Assembly (NCBI RefSeq): GCF_030052815.1 | Contig: NC_079505.1 | Coordinates: forward strand, 69,462,324-69,526,323 | Reading direction: 5' to 3' | Length of the DNA stretch: 64,000 nucleotides | Source of the DNA: Hevea brasiliensis | Lineage: Eukaryota > Streptophyta > Magnoliopsida > Malpighiales > Euphorbiaceae | Shown: piece by piece, positions 12,078-24,020 of the stretch | Layout: the number at the start of each line of letters is the position of its first letter | Position numbering within the stretch: position 1 is the first letter of the stretch | Program-made: the position numbers and the translations under genes | The notes under the pieces: generated by a model | Told to the model about the DNA's origin: nothing | The model's input: only the letters and a program-made list of their open reading frames with translations | Databases searched by the model: none

Positions 12078-13584
12078 CTATATTTGCCATTGGGATTGAA
12101 TATGAGATTTAATTATGTGATTGGATCAAATTTGAATTGATCTAAAGTTGTTTGGGTGCCATATGTGTGGCGGCATACATGTTGGATGGTGGCGGCATGA
12201 AGAGAGTGAAGATGAGGCGCATGGTTTTGGGCCTAATTGTACAATTATTGTATACTTTAAGGTCCATACCTAATTAAATTATTTAATTAGGAATTTTAAT
12301 CACATAATTAATTTTTGAAAATTGTTTTCAAGGTATTAAATTTGGAAAGAGTTTCTAAATTTAAATTTGTTTGAATGAGATTCAAATCTGAATTTTTTGG
12401 TTGAATATGTGATATTCAATTTAATTTGAAGTATGTATATTTTATTTAATTGTTAAATTTTAATATGCATGATGGATGATCATGGACAATAAAAGACTAA
12501 TGTGATTGGATTTATTTCTTTTATTTTTCTTTGGGTTGTAAAATAATTAATTTTATTTTAGTGACATATATTGTAATGTTGTAATAATTTTGGGTTGTAA
12601 TTTCATTTATTTGAGGACTTTAAAGTTCATGATCTTGTAAATTCGCCTTGGTATGCCAAGGATTACAATGTAATTGGATTGCAAGAAGATCAAGGAGGTC
12701 AAGAGTATTGGTGGGACCAGTGGAAGGAAATCAAGATCAAGTGTTGATTATGTACTCCTTCAGCAACTCTTGTAAAATGAATGAATGAAATACACCTAGG
12801 AATGCCCTGATTAAATTCTTGGTGGCTCAGAATTGAATCTCTTAGAAAGTCCATGATCATACCATATTAATTGTTTATCCATGTATGCATGAGATGTATG
12901 GGAATGTATGCAAGTATATGATATATGCATGCCAAATGGATAATGAGTAAAGTGAGACCATAATAGTAATTAAGCCGACCACTAAATCTTCCAAATAAAT
13001 GATTAAGTTGGAAATGGTATAATTAAAGTAATTTTATCATGGGCCCTCCTTTGAAGCAATTATTTTAAGAAATTTTAAATACTTGCATGTGATGCATTTA
13101 ATTTAAGAGATTTTCTTAAGAATAATTGTTAAGCATGAGATGTTGTAAGTATGTAAATAAGTTGATGGCCAATAATAGATGTGCCTGAGGACATTAAAAT
13201 TATTTGCATGTTTACTGACTCAATGGGATCAACTTAACTAATGCAAGATAAATCAATAATAGATGTGCCTGAGATTTTGAGCATTAGGGACTAGATAAAT
13301 GATTGAACCTCACATGAGATGTGATGGGCAAGGAATTGCTCACTTATAGTTTATTGTGATTCTAATAATGGATGTGCCTAAGGATGATTAATAAGACTAT
13401 AAGAATTCAATCACCCACTAGAAATCCATCCAACTAGGATTTTCGTTTCCTACTTTGGAAGTGTAGGATTCGCCAAGTTAGTGGGAGGACCAATTTGATT
13501 AAAAGACCACAATCATTTTAGTTAATTACTTGATACATTTACTAATTAATCTAGTTATTTTCTGCAGTTAATTTTCTGATAATA
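12078..13584 (+). other. Long untranslated leader of the copia element
   Basis: About 1.5 kb between the primer binding site and the gag start, with no coding frame. It contains three spaced near-copies of AATAATAGATGTGCCTGAG, at 13171, 13255 and 13364. These may be packaging or regulatory repeats, but that is inference. Confidence 0.7.
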
Positions 13585-13958
13585 ATGAGCACACAACAAT
13601 CACCACCATCCAATATCCTTGCGAGCAAACTTGATCATAATAGGTTGACTTTAACATGGATTTCCAACTACAGATGGATTTGATCCTTCAGTCCCTACCT
13701 GAGTCATTTGGGAATTTTGTAACAAATTTCCATATGACTAAACAGGAATATACCTTAGCTGGTTTACTTAACATGCTAGTTATTGCCCAAAAGAATATAC
13801 CAGGCAATAAAGGAAAAGAGGTAGCTTTGATTGCATCTTCTTCTGTTAGAAAGTTTCTGTTAGAAAGTACAACAAGAAAAAGGACAATAAGAAAAGAAAC
13901 CTCAAGTTCCAGGACCTTCCAAGAAGATAGCCAAACAGAAAGGGAAGACCAAAGCTGA
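13585..13958 (+). pseudogene. copia gag remnant
   Basis: Gag forms the nucleocapsid of the virus-like particle. The ATG at 13585 opens with MSTQQSPPSNILASKLDHNR, a copia gag start. At about 13650 the frame changes and the C-terminal part of the UBN2-type gag domain follows (LQSLPESFGNFV, KQEYTLAGLLNML), so most of the N-terminal half is deleted. A 14-bp tandem duplication (TTCTGTTAGAAAGT at 13841-13854 and 13855-13868) then shifts the frame again. The nucleocapsid zinc knuckle, expected near 13970-14030, survives only as a degenerate CFPLRKDG stretch in another frame, with its CCHC ligands mostly lost. Confidence 0.9.
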
Positions 13959-14718
13959 TGGAGGCAAAGGAAAGTGTTTCCCTTTGCGGAAGGATGGGCC
14001 TTTGGAAAAGGAATCGCCTGAGTATCTTGCTTCTCTGAAGGACAAGAATGATAGACTTTCAGAAGGTATGTCTGTGTCTTATTATTTAGATTTTGATGAT
14101 ACTCATAGTCCATCTACAGCTTGGGTTTTAGATACTGGTACCAGTTCTCACATTTCTTATGATATGCAGGAACTAGCAAACAGTAACAGCTTGCATGCTC
14201 GAGATGTTAGACTCCGGATTGGCGATGTTGAAGCTTTAGCCATAGGATCTAAATCTTTTTACATATGTGGACATGTTTTGTGTTTGAATAATATTTTGTA
14301 TGTACCTGATGCTTTTAAGAACATTATTTCTATATCTAGTTTGACTAGAAATGGTTATGAATTTTAGTTCACAAATGATATTTGTAATATTTATTTTGAA
14401 AATAAATATGTTGGCTCGGGTTATATGCATGATGGTCTTTATTATTTAGATAATAATGATAAACACAAATTAAATGCAAGCAATCTAAATGAATATAATG
14501 CCATGATGAAAATCAACTCAAGTTTAAAATATATTTGGTACTTAAGATTAGGTCATGTTGCAGAAGATAGGATTGCAAAACTAGAGAAAATGAGGATTTT
14601 ATTCTCATTGAGTTCTGAACCTACTCCAACTTGTGAATCCTGCCTTCAAGGTAAAATAACTAGATCACCCTTTGTTGGACAAGGACTAAGAGCTGAAAAT
14701 ATTTTGGAGCTAATACAT
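13959..14718 (+). pseudogene. copia protease and GAG-pre-integrase remnant
   Basis: The aspartic protease that cleaves the polyprotein is recognised by the active-site motif WVLDTGTSSHI (translated from about 14122) and the later ILYVPD strand. A stop at 14365-14367 interrupts the reading. The frame then continues in the GAG-pre-integrase domain, with WYLRLGH and the zinc-binding CESCLQGK pair near 14630-14655, and ends at ELIH where the solo LTR is inserted. Domain order is typical copia. The protein is broken and not functional. Confidence 0.92.
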
Positions 14719-17700
14719 TGTAACACCCTCACTGTAGTAATTCTGTACATTCCATTATTCAGGTGATCGGTGTCAGTCCGGACAGCTAGAACGTCTGGAA
14801 AAATATTTAAACTAAAGTGAGAAACCATAATTAACTCAAATATTAATAAGAAAAATTTAGAAAAAATTTTAGAAATAAAATACAATCAAGTTAAATGAGC
14901 CGGTGCCTCAGCGATGAGTAACTCAGTGGGAAGTTGCGGTTCTCGCAGCTAGAAGCCCTAAACCCAGGGAAAAATTTATGAAATAATTTTTGAGACTCTA
15001 GAGAAGAGTCATTGAGGTTTCAATGGCATTAGAATGCCGAGAAAATGCTTAGAAAAATTTTTAGATCGGTACAGACGATTTTGGCTCAATAAGCCAAATG
15101 GAGGGCATTTTGGTCATTTCATCTTCAGAGATAATTTTTGGCCGACTTGTCCAGTTAAGTAAATAATTATTATGATCTAAAATATGAATAAATATTGTTA
15201 AAAATTGAATTGAAAATGAGTAGAAAAGAAAAGAAAAGAAAAATGAAAGAAATTCAGAATTATGACATCACATAATGTCATTAACATGCCCCCACCCAAT
15301 CACAATTTGAAAAATTAAATAAAGAGATAAAAATGAGATAAAAACAAAGACCAAACAACCATCTTCCTCATTTTTCTTCTCATTGCCAGAAATCTCTCAT
15401 CTCTCTCTTCCATGAAAAAAATTTCTTCATCTCTCTTAATTTTCATTGATTTCCCTCCATAAAACCCTAGACCTCCTTCATTAAAACTTGTCTACACTAC
15501 TTGGGAAGGTGTTTGGCTGCCAAGAAAATCAAAGAAAGTGAAGGAAATTGAAGGGAAAATTCTGCCCTCCTAAGGTTAGTGCTAACTCTTACATTTCTCT
15601 TTTTATTCCATGTTAGGAAGTTCAAGTGAATGAGAAATTGTTAAGAAATTGAATAAAACACTTATGTAGGAGTATGTATGAATTGTGGCAGCCAAGAGAG
15701 GGTTAGGGTTTTGATGGTTTAATTGCAATTAAGTTTGTATATTAATGTCAATTAATGTATACATATAAATTGGAGTTGAATCTTTTTGAGTTTGTATGAG
15801 AATGAGATTTGATCAATTAGGGTTAGTATGAAAATTGGAGATATTGTGTTTGAATGGTTAATTGGAGTTCTAATGGTCAATTAGTGACCATTTTATGAAT
15901 TTTGACCCTAAATTGGAAGTAATTGTGGCCTTGAAATTGAAAGTGGTATGCTGTCCCCATTGTGCCAGAATACTGGACTTGAGTCTAGTGTATTCCTAGG
16001 GTTATAACTTGAGCTATGTTACTCCAATTGGTTCAAGGCCAATTGGAAATGAAACTAGACATAAAATGGCATAATTTTGATGAAGAAACCCTACCCAAAA
16101 AACCAAGTTATAATGACCTAGAAATTGCCCCAATCCGGGTGACCAACAAGTTGTCCCTGGAAAATGACAAAATGAACAGTATTCATTCATTTGGTCATAA
16201 CTTAGTGTAGAAATATCCAATTGACCTGAATTTTTACTAATAGAAAACTGAGACATAGCCCTACAACTTTTATGAAGAAAATAAACTCAAATTTTGACCA
16301 TAACATGTCCAAAAACTGACCTATAATCAGTGTACAAAAACTGCAGAATTGATTCTGCCCAGAAATTCTGGAAAAATTGCAATCCGGCTAGTTATGATAT
16401 TTAGGCCATAACTTGAGCTACAAAACTCCAAATGGAGTGATTCAAAAAAAAAAAATAAATGTAACTAAACACAATAAGGAACAACTTTGATAAAGAACAT
16501 TTAATCAAATTCTCACTGTAGAATGGCCTAATGGAACAGTGAACTCTAGCACCCAAAAACTAAAATTTTGAATTATTCTCCAATGGTTAGAAGTATGGAT
16601 TGGCAACTAATGCCAACACTTTTGGGAACTAAAATGTGGTAAATCTATATGATTAAAACTCATGTAACTATTATATATGAGAAAGTCAATATTTTGACTT
16701 AAATGACTAAATGAATAGTAACCTTACATGTTAAGTATAAATATTCAAGAAATAACTTTGTAATATACCCTAGTAGGCCTAATGTGATTGGTTTGAATAG
16801 GTTGGCATGCCAATAGGGTTTTGATAACAGTACTGTGTATGATGTATGGCTCCATGCCATTCTGTGATATGATAGCCTATGGCTATACTAATTATGATGT
16901 TATACTTGACTTTATGCCTTATTGCTTTTATGGCTTATTAGCCATTCTGTCTGCACACCGAGAGACACATTGTGACCGATGGTGTGACGGCCCGAGATAC
17001 CTGGTACCCAGTGCTAGTTTACCCATTTATCCAGTCCGGTCAATTTGTATAGGTTACTTAGGCATGGAAAAGTATAAATGTAATTGAATTGATTATTAAA
17101 GGAAGTAAGGAAATTAAATATCAAGATAAAGAATAAGAATGATTACAATAAAATGATGCTCAAAATCATCAAAGAAAACGATTAATAAAATGCTAGAAAG
17201 AATTGAAATGAACTGGACTGATTATTAAAAAAAAAAGGATATTAAACTTCAAAAACCTTATTGAAGCATAATTAGATCTAAACTATCTGAACCATGTTTT
17301 ATTATCATCTGTATTTTGTATATTATTTTCTTGTTATATTATTGCACCACTAAGCAGCAATGCTTAGCGCGACGGATTTGTTTCCTAGCGCAGGTAATGA
17401 AGGTAAAGCCCAGTGAATATTAAACAGAGATTTTGAAGTTCTGATCTGCAGAAGTGTCTGAAGAATTCAAGGTTGTCACCTCCTCAGCAATGCATATAGA
17501 TAGGGCTCAAATTAGTCATCTTATGTATTTTGTATGGTATAAATATTTCTTATGTTGAAATGTAAACTAAGAATTGTAAATTAGAAAATTGTAATTATTA
17601 TTTACGTGTTGTAAATTAATGGAGATAGAAAATTTTCACATATGAGTTGAGCATGAATGGGAATGTATGAAAATGGATATGAATGGAACTGTATGGATTT

Positions 17701-17974
17701 GAATACAGAATTGAAATATATAGATGATCCATGAAATGATGAGATCTTTATTTGAAAATGTTATTGAAAATTTCAAACAGGTGACTAGTGAAATACATCA
17801 AACGTTAATAAAATAGGGGAAACTCCATCAGTTTCTCCTTAGAAAAATAATTATATTTTAAAATATAATGAGAATAAATTATTAAAGGAATAAAGTAAGA
17901 TAAGATAGGGTGCTTCGGCACCGAGTGTGATACGCCTTGCTCAGCTACACTGTAGTCGGGTGAGGGGTGTCACA
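14719..17974 (+). mobile_element. Solo LTR, Ty3/gypsy type (3256 bp)
   Basis: A single long LTR starts TGTAACACCC and ends GGGGTGTCACA, with complementary ends. It is flanked by the perfect 5-bp duplication TACAT (14714-14718 and 17975-17979). Removing it rejoins the copia frame exactly at the GAG-pre-integrase/integrase border (ELIH continues with SDVCG). No PBS, polypurine tract or coding domain lies inside, so this is the product of recombination between two LTRs that lost the internal region. The ends and ~3 kb length resemble chromovirus (Tekay/Del-like) LTRs; that assignment is inference. Small open frames inside (16016-16210, 16821-17087) are not considered genes. Confidence 0.93.
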
Positions 17975-18759
17975 TACATAGTGATGTATGTGGTCTATTT
18001 AAGGAAATGACTAGAGGCGGTTTTCATTACTTTATTACCTTTACTGATGATAAATCAAGGTTTGGGTATTTGTATTTGATGAAATACAAATATGAATCCT
18101 TTGAATAGTTCAAAGAATTTAAATCTGAAGTAGAAAATCAAACAGGAAAAAGTATTAAAACTTTTCGATTAGATCGTGGAGGTGAATACTTACGTACTGA
18201 ATTTGATGAATACTTGAAAGAGCATGGCATTGTTTCCTAGCTGACTCCTCTAGGAAAACCACAGCTGAATGGTGTATCTAAAAGGAGAAATCATACCCTA
18301 TTAGATATGGTACGCAGTTTGATGAGCTATACTGTTATGCCAATCTCCTTTTGGGGATTTGCATTAGAATCAGCTTTGCATATTCTGAATAGAATTCCAT
18401 CAAAATTAGTATCTTCCACATCGTATGAGATATGTCATGGAAGAAAACCAAGTCTTAAGCATATTAAGATTTGGGGTTGTCCAGCTTATATTAAAAAGCT
18501 GAATACTGATAAATTGAAAACCAGATCAGAAAAAGATCGATTTGTTGGATATCCAAAAGAAAGTTTTGGATATTATTTTTATTTGCTTACATCACAAAAG
18601 GTTGTGGTAAGCAGAAATGCCATATTTCTTGAACAACAGTTTATTCAAGAAGGTGGCAAAGGAAGGCAAATAGAGTTAGAATTGGAGAATTCTGACCAAC
18701 TAACAGATCAAATGGATATAGATCCATCTAGTCAACCTACAACTATTGATGAAACATCT
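17975..18759 (+). pseudogene. copia integrase remnant
   Basis: Integrase joins retrotransposon DNA to the host chromosome. After the solo LTR the frame resumes with the integrase core (HSDVCG then YFITFTDDKSRFGYLY and TFRLDRGGEYL, giving acidic catalytic positions). Stops lie at 18106-18108 and 18238-18240 in the same frame. From 18307 a longer open stretch covers the core end and the C-terminal region (ALHILNRIPSK, PSLKHIKIWGCPAYI, DKLKTRSEKDRFVGYP), which is characteristic of copia. The gene is inactive. Confidence 0.92.
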
Positions 18760-19690
18760 ACAGTAATTCCTCGCAGATCAACCAGGATATCTCATCCATC
18801 AGTAAGATATGATTTTCTTCATGAAGATAAACAAGAGTTGTTTACTCATAAAGAAGTAGATCATGGAGATAATCCACTTACCTATGAAGAAGCTATATCA
18901 GATATAGACTCTTCAAAATGGATTGAAGCTATGAAATTCAAAATTGATTCCATATATAAGAATCAAGTTTGGGATCTTGTTGACCCACCTAAAGGTATTA
19001 TACCTATAGGGAATAAATAGGTTTTCAAGAAGAAAATTGGTTCTGATGGAAAAGTAAAGACCTATAAAGCAGGGCTAGTATTGAAAGGGTTTCGCCAAAG
19101 GCAAGGAATCGACTATGAGGAGACTTTCTTGCCTGTTGCCATGCTTAAATCAATTAGGATTCTACTAGTAATAGCTGCATACTATGATTATGAGATTTGG
19201 CGTATGGATGTCAAAATAGCTTTTCTCAATAGATACATTAAAGAAAACATTTTCATGGAATAACTTAGGGGTTTTTGAATCCCAAGATGGTTCCAAGGTA
19301 TGCAAGCTAAAGCGATCCATTTATGGGTTGAAACAAGCTTCGAGAAGTTGAAACATCCATTTTGATGAAGCTATTAAGTCATTTGATTTTATAAAAAATG
19401 TGGATGAACCATGTGTATATAAGAAGGTTAGTGATAGTGCTATCACTTTCCTTGTCTTATATGTAGATGACATTCTGTTAATAGGAAATGACATAGGTAT
19501 GTTGACAACTATCAAGGTATGATTGTCAAATACATTCTCCATAAAAGACTTAGGGGAGGCAACCTATAATCTTGGAATTTGCATCTATGGAGATTGAGTG
19601 AAAAGAATAATTGGTTTATCCCAAAGTCTATACTTAGAAAAGGTGTTAAAGAGGTTTAACATGCTTAATTCCAAGAGAGGATTGTTACTA
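18760..19690 (+). pseudogene. copia reverse transcriptase remnant
   Basis: The reverse transcriptase copies element RNA to DNA. The region starts with the RSTRISHPSVRY linker and W-rich start of the RT domain (KWIEAMKFKIDSI, VWDLVDPP). It continues through stops at 19018-19020 and 19261-19263, the YKAGLVLKGFRQRQGIDYEE and MDVKIAFLN motifs, and the YGLKQASR motif after a frameshift. The catalytic YVDD box is encoded at 19460-19471. More stops follow near 19520-19720. It is clearly a decayed copia RT. Confidence 0.93.
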
Positions 19691-20340
19691 GTGAGACATG
19701 GTATCCACCTTTCTAAATAGATGTCTCCAAAGACACCTGAAGAAAGAGATAAAATGGCCAGGATTCCATATGCTTTGGCTATTGGAAGTTTGATGTATGC
19801 AATGATGTGTACTAGGCCGGATATCGCACATGTTGTTAGTTTGACTAGCAGGTTTCAATCCAATCCAGATTTGGAACACTGGATAGCTGTCAAGAATATC
19901 CTTAAGTACTAGAGAAGAACTAAGGATTTATTCTTGATTTATGGAGGTGGTGACTTGCAATTAGATGGTTATACTGATTCTGATTTCCAATCAGATGTTG
20001 ATGATAGAAAGTCTACCTCTAGGTTTGTGTTCATTTGTAATGGAGGTACAGTCGGTTGGAAGAGTTCCAAATAGAGTACGACTGCTGATTCCACTACAGA
20101 GGCCGAGTACATTACTGCATTAAATGCTGCAAAAGAGGCTATTTGGATAAGGAACCCCAGTCTCACCAAAAATCCAAACACATAGAAAGGCGCTACCACA
20201 TTATCAGAGAGATAGTTGCGCAAGGTGATGTAGCCATGCAGAAGATAGCATCAGCTAAAAATCTGGCTGATCCATTCACGAATCCTATGTCACAAGCTCA
20301 ATTAGATCGACATCTTGAGAAGATGGGTCTATGATATTGT
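19691..20340 (+). pseudogene. copia RNase H remnant
   Basis: RNase H removes the RNA template during reverse transcription. The preserved connection motif YALAIGSLMYAMMCTRPDI leads to the RNase H domain, with YTDSDFQSDVDDRKSTS and ADSTTEAEYI, the latter holding a catalytic acidic pair. Several in-frame stops (for example near 19910 and 20072) and a frameshift near 20150 break it. The final frame (20143-20334) ends just before the polypurine tract, as expected for the end of copia pol. Confidence 0.9.
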
Positions 20341-20359
20341 AATGAATGACTCTAGTGCT

Positions 20360-20369
20360 AGTGGGAGAT
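20360..20369 (+). promoter_or_regulatory. Polypurine tract
   Basis: AGTGGGAGAT directly precedes the 3' LTR and would prime plus-strand synthesis. Position and sequence are standard for plant copia elements. Confidence 0.85.
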
Positions 20370-22495
20370 TGTTAGTAGTATGCCCTAGAGTATATCATTT
20401 AGTATGTATCTAGTACATATTTTATTAATAAAAGGCAATTTCACTTTTCCGTTTACATAATATATTTATGTGTAATAGAAAAGGTCCATTGATATTTTGT
20501 TAGAAATTCTATTCTTAAGTTGTTAAGAAAATGAGTGACAGTATTTCTAGCACAAAGTATCATAAATTGATTCACAATCGAGGATACTTCACACAGGACA
20601 TGACTTATCCAGAAAGATTGTATTCATGTTTATTCCCAAGGTATTTATATAAGATATAAATAAGATGGAATGGTGAGTCTCATGCCATATAACAAACATG
20701 ATAGACACTTATACATGATAAGTAAGCCGAACCAGTGATGTATATGACAAGCACATGGAGTTTACTCTTGTCAATGTATTGTCATATATCATATCAGTGC
20801 ATATAATCTTTAGACCTGAGATAACACAGTTATCTTGTGTATATGTGGTTTGAGTTTGATACTGCTTTCATACTTGTACTGTGTATGGGTATATGGGCAT
20901 GTGTTAGCTCCTACTAGGTATATATGGAGATAGGTGTTGATCAAGATGGAATCCGTTACCCTAAGTAAATAGAGATAAAATCCTATGTTCATTTAATTAT
21001 TCTTGATGTTTTAAGTTCTTGGCCAGGATAGACAGATTTAGTCAGAAAAGAGTTTCTGACAAGAAAATCTAATTAATCAAGAACTAGAATTAAAAGAGAA
21101 CATAATATTCATAGTAAATGGGGTTTGCCATAAATCATGACTCTAGCTCGAATTGGGATTTTGTAACAGAGAGATTCTAGTACATGGTAACATATGATTA
21201 AAGGTTTATTTAAGGTATTCCTTATTACTGATTAGGTGGCCATGGCACGTTATGCTAGGTGTCAACCATGGTCTATGAGATGCGTAAGATGATTTAGAGA
21301 AATAATTTATGGTAAGAAAGAGTTCTGATGATATTGAGAGTTAATATCATATCTCATTGCCAATTAGTGATGAGCCTAGTGAGTCACACACATACACAAG
21401 ATAATCGCCAAGTAAAATGTGATTTAATTGATTAATTAAAGAGTTTAATTAATTAATTAAATAGATTTGGTTTGCAATGAGATTGCAAAGTCCCTAGCAT
21501 GGCTTAAAACTAAATCTATGTTATTGGATGTATAATATAAGTTAAATTTATATTTAAAGTGTTTAAATATGAATTTAATTATGAGAAATTAATTAATAGA
21601 GATTAATTAATTTATAGTTGATATAAATTGATTAGAAGAGGAGAAATAATGATTTTGGGTTGAGAACTCAAAATTACAACATAAGGGTAATTTGGTCATT
21701 TCACATGGTGACTTGTGGCACCATGAGATGGTGACACATGGCATCATATAAGTTTGCCATTTGTCTTCCTATCATGCAAAGTGATCAAAGTCAAGATTAA
21801 GGCTAGCTTTGATACTTGGCTTAATGTGATTAAGTCAATTAAAAATAAGATGCAATGTGGTGATAACATGTGACAAGGAGTTTAAGTGACTTAATGACAA
21901 GGAGTTTAAGTGACTTAATGACATAATTATAAAAGAGAAAAGAAAGAAGAATAAAAACATAACACTCTCTTGTCAAAGGTGGCGGCACACCTCTCTCCCC
22001 TCTCCTCTTCATCTTTTCTCATCAATTCAAAGAGAATTGCCCAAATTCCTTTGAATTAAAATTGCTAGAAATTGTTTCTAGTGTCCTATACACACATACA
22101 ATCTCTCTAAAAGTAAAAACACAAATTATAATTGGTTGGCAAGGCTTGAGAAGTTGATTTGAGGGCTGCCCATTGGTGATCTTGGTGTGAACAAGCTAGA
22201 GGGACAACACTTGAGGTCCTAGGTGCTTCCTAAAGGTGCCAATTGCATCCATAGTGCATCAAAGAGGTTAGTGCTCAAACTCCTTTTAAACTAGGGTTTA
22301 ATTGAATTAATTTGTTAATTCACAATCTTGAATGGCAAACATAGATCCTAATACATATTAAAAGTTTTTTAATATGCAATTAAGCATTGAAATTAATTAG
22401 GCACATAAGAGATGTGGCATGATGCATGTAACCCTAGAAGAAAATTTTTAAATTCAATGCTCCAATGAACTAATCACCATGCTTCTGCTCCTTCA
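20370..22495 (+). repeat. 3' LTR of the copia element (2126 bp)
   Basis: Partner of the 5' LTR at 9975-12061, starting TGTTAGTAGTATGCCCTAGA and ending CTCCTTCA, then the target duplication GAATC. It contains a tandem copy of a ~24-bp block around 21870-21920 that the 5' LTR has once. A TATA box is retained at 21928-21934. Confidence 0.95.
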
Positions 22496-22500
22496 GAATC

Positions 22501-23570
22501 AACAAAATAATTTAGGCATATGAATATGTTTGGGAAAAATACTTATTACAAGTACAATAAATATCTGTGCAAACCCAAAGATTTAACATGCCTATAGTAA
22601 ACATCTTTTATAATAGTTTACCATATCAAGCAAATATGTGTACTTCATGTTCATCTCTTATCTTGCAACCACGTCTCTAATAATTATATTTAATAGCAAC
22701 AAGTTTTTAGATATCTTAGTATTCTCTTAACTATTTTTCAAAGTTGATGTCCTGAATCAGATTTATATCTACTAACCAACCCAATAGCATAGCAGATATT
22801 AGGTCATAGCATACATCAGATTGCCAATTGTATTAGCATAAAGGACTTTTCCCATTTGCTTCCTTCTTGGTAAATCAACCAATTTACATACTTAGTTTAA
22901 TTTCATAAAATCCATCTGAAGCTTTTATTGCCGTAATTCTTTCATCCTTGGTACCTGAGGGATGTATTTATAATCACCTCTTTCTTTATCTTATAAAGTA
23001 ACTATAAATGCTACCCCTTTGATTTGAAAACGACAATGAGGAACATGCACACGACTCAATCGTCGTGGTTGAGATTGATAAATTGACTTATCAATGTTTT
23101 TATTACTCCCACTAGGACTAGCAATATCGGATTCATGGTTAATAGGAACCAATTCCTTGACAGATGAAATACTCTCCCACTTGGAAAAAAAAAAAATCCA
23201 TTTGAGGTTGTATAGCGGAAGTGGTCTGGTTCACAATTTCATATATAGAGATAGATCTTTACCTATCCCATCCTATTGAGGAAGGTCATTTCTCTAAGAA
23301 TGTGACGTCCCTTGATTCAAATTCAGTTACTGTGCCACTATCTTATTTATCCATAAATACATGTTCTTTTTATTGTTTTGTGTATCTTGATAAAGATACA
23401 TTTCCTTACCCTTAGATCTAATTACCATGTTTATGAGAAGGATTGTGAACAAAAACAACATACCCTTAAGGTTTCAATAACACTTAAGTTGGGTTTTACA
23501 TTATTCCATGCGTATATGGAGTTGTTGTAATTGATTTGGATGGAAACTTATCACCCTAATAGGTAATAGG
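22501..23570 (-). pseudogene. Copia family 2 pol remnant
   Basis: This is the continuation of the internal region of copia family 2 after the large insertion. On the minus strand, around 22860-22740, the translation gives YANTIGNLMYAMT, the copia motif between RT and RNase H. Around 23460-23300 it gives LRVRKCIFI and RTCIYG-like strings typical of the integrase C-terminus. The segment between them is far too short to hold a complete RT, so the core has been deleted, and many stops are present. The plus-strand frames at 23094-23415 are shadows. Confidence 0.65.
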
Positions 23571-23961
23571 AAAATTAAGAGTCTTTTGCTCTTGCAGAAC
23601 ATATTAGATTCTCATACTGATATATAAATATAAACTAATGAGACAATATGCAATAAGCCTAAACTCATATACATAAATATCCTATACAATAATTAATAAT
23701 GTTAACACTTATTCCACATTAGACTTAGAATCGAAAGTTCACTATATTCCCATCATCATCTAAAATTCTAATGTGCAATAAGGTTAACATAATTAATTAT
23801 TTAAGGAACCATAATCTTAAATTATGCAAATTCAAGATCAAGCAACAATATATTCAATACCTAACATTGAAGTATTTAATAAGACACATATACACATATG
23901 TCTTATATGCATAATTATTTACATATAAATAGCTCTATAAAGATATTAACAAATACATACA

Positions 23962-24020
<59 letters not shown>

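Larger units (their letters stand above)
9975..22495 (+). mobile_element. Ty1/copia LTR retrotransposon, decayed, with nested insertion
   Basis: A complete but defective copia element, bounded by the perfect 5-bp target duplication GAATC at 9970-9974 and 22496-22500. It has ~2.1 kb LTRs ending TGTTAG...CCTTCA, a PBS complementary to initiator tRNA-Met, the copia order gag, protease, integrase, reverse transcriptase, RNase H, and a polypurine tract GTGGGAGAT just before the 3' LTR. The coding region carries a gag deletion, frameshifts, many stops and a 3.26 kb solo LTR insertion, so it cannot move by itself. Two other LTR relics of this family lie at 24950-25334 and 43680-45769. It is inserted in the internal region of copia family 2. 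Confidence 0.95.

Noticed and set aside
13688..14113. 141-codon minus-strand frame
   Set aside because: It is the antisense shadow of the copia gag/protease region, whose plus-strand motifs (KQEYTLAGLLNML, start of the DTG protease region) are clear.
16014..17087. Short frames inside the gypsy-type solo LTR
   Set aside because: They have no recognisable domains and lie within a clean TG...CA insertion with a target duplication; LTR sequence often carries chance frames of this size.
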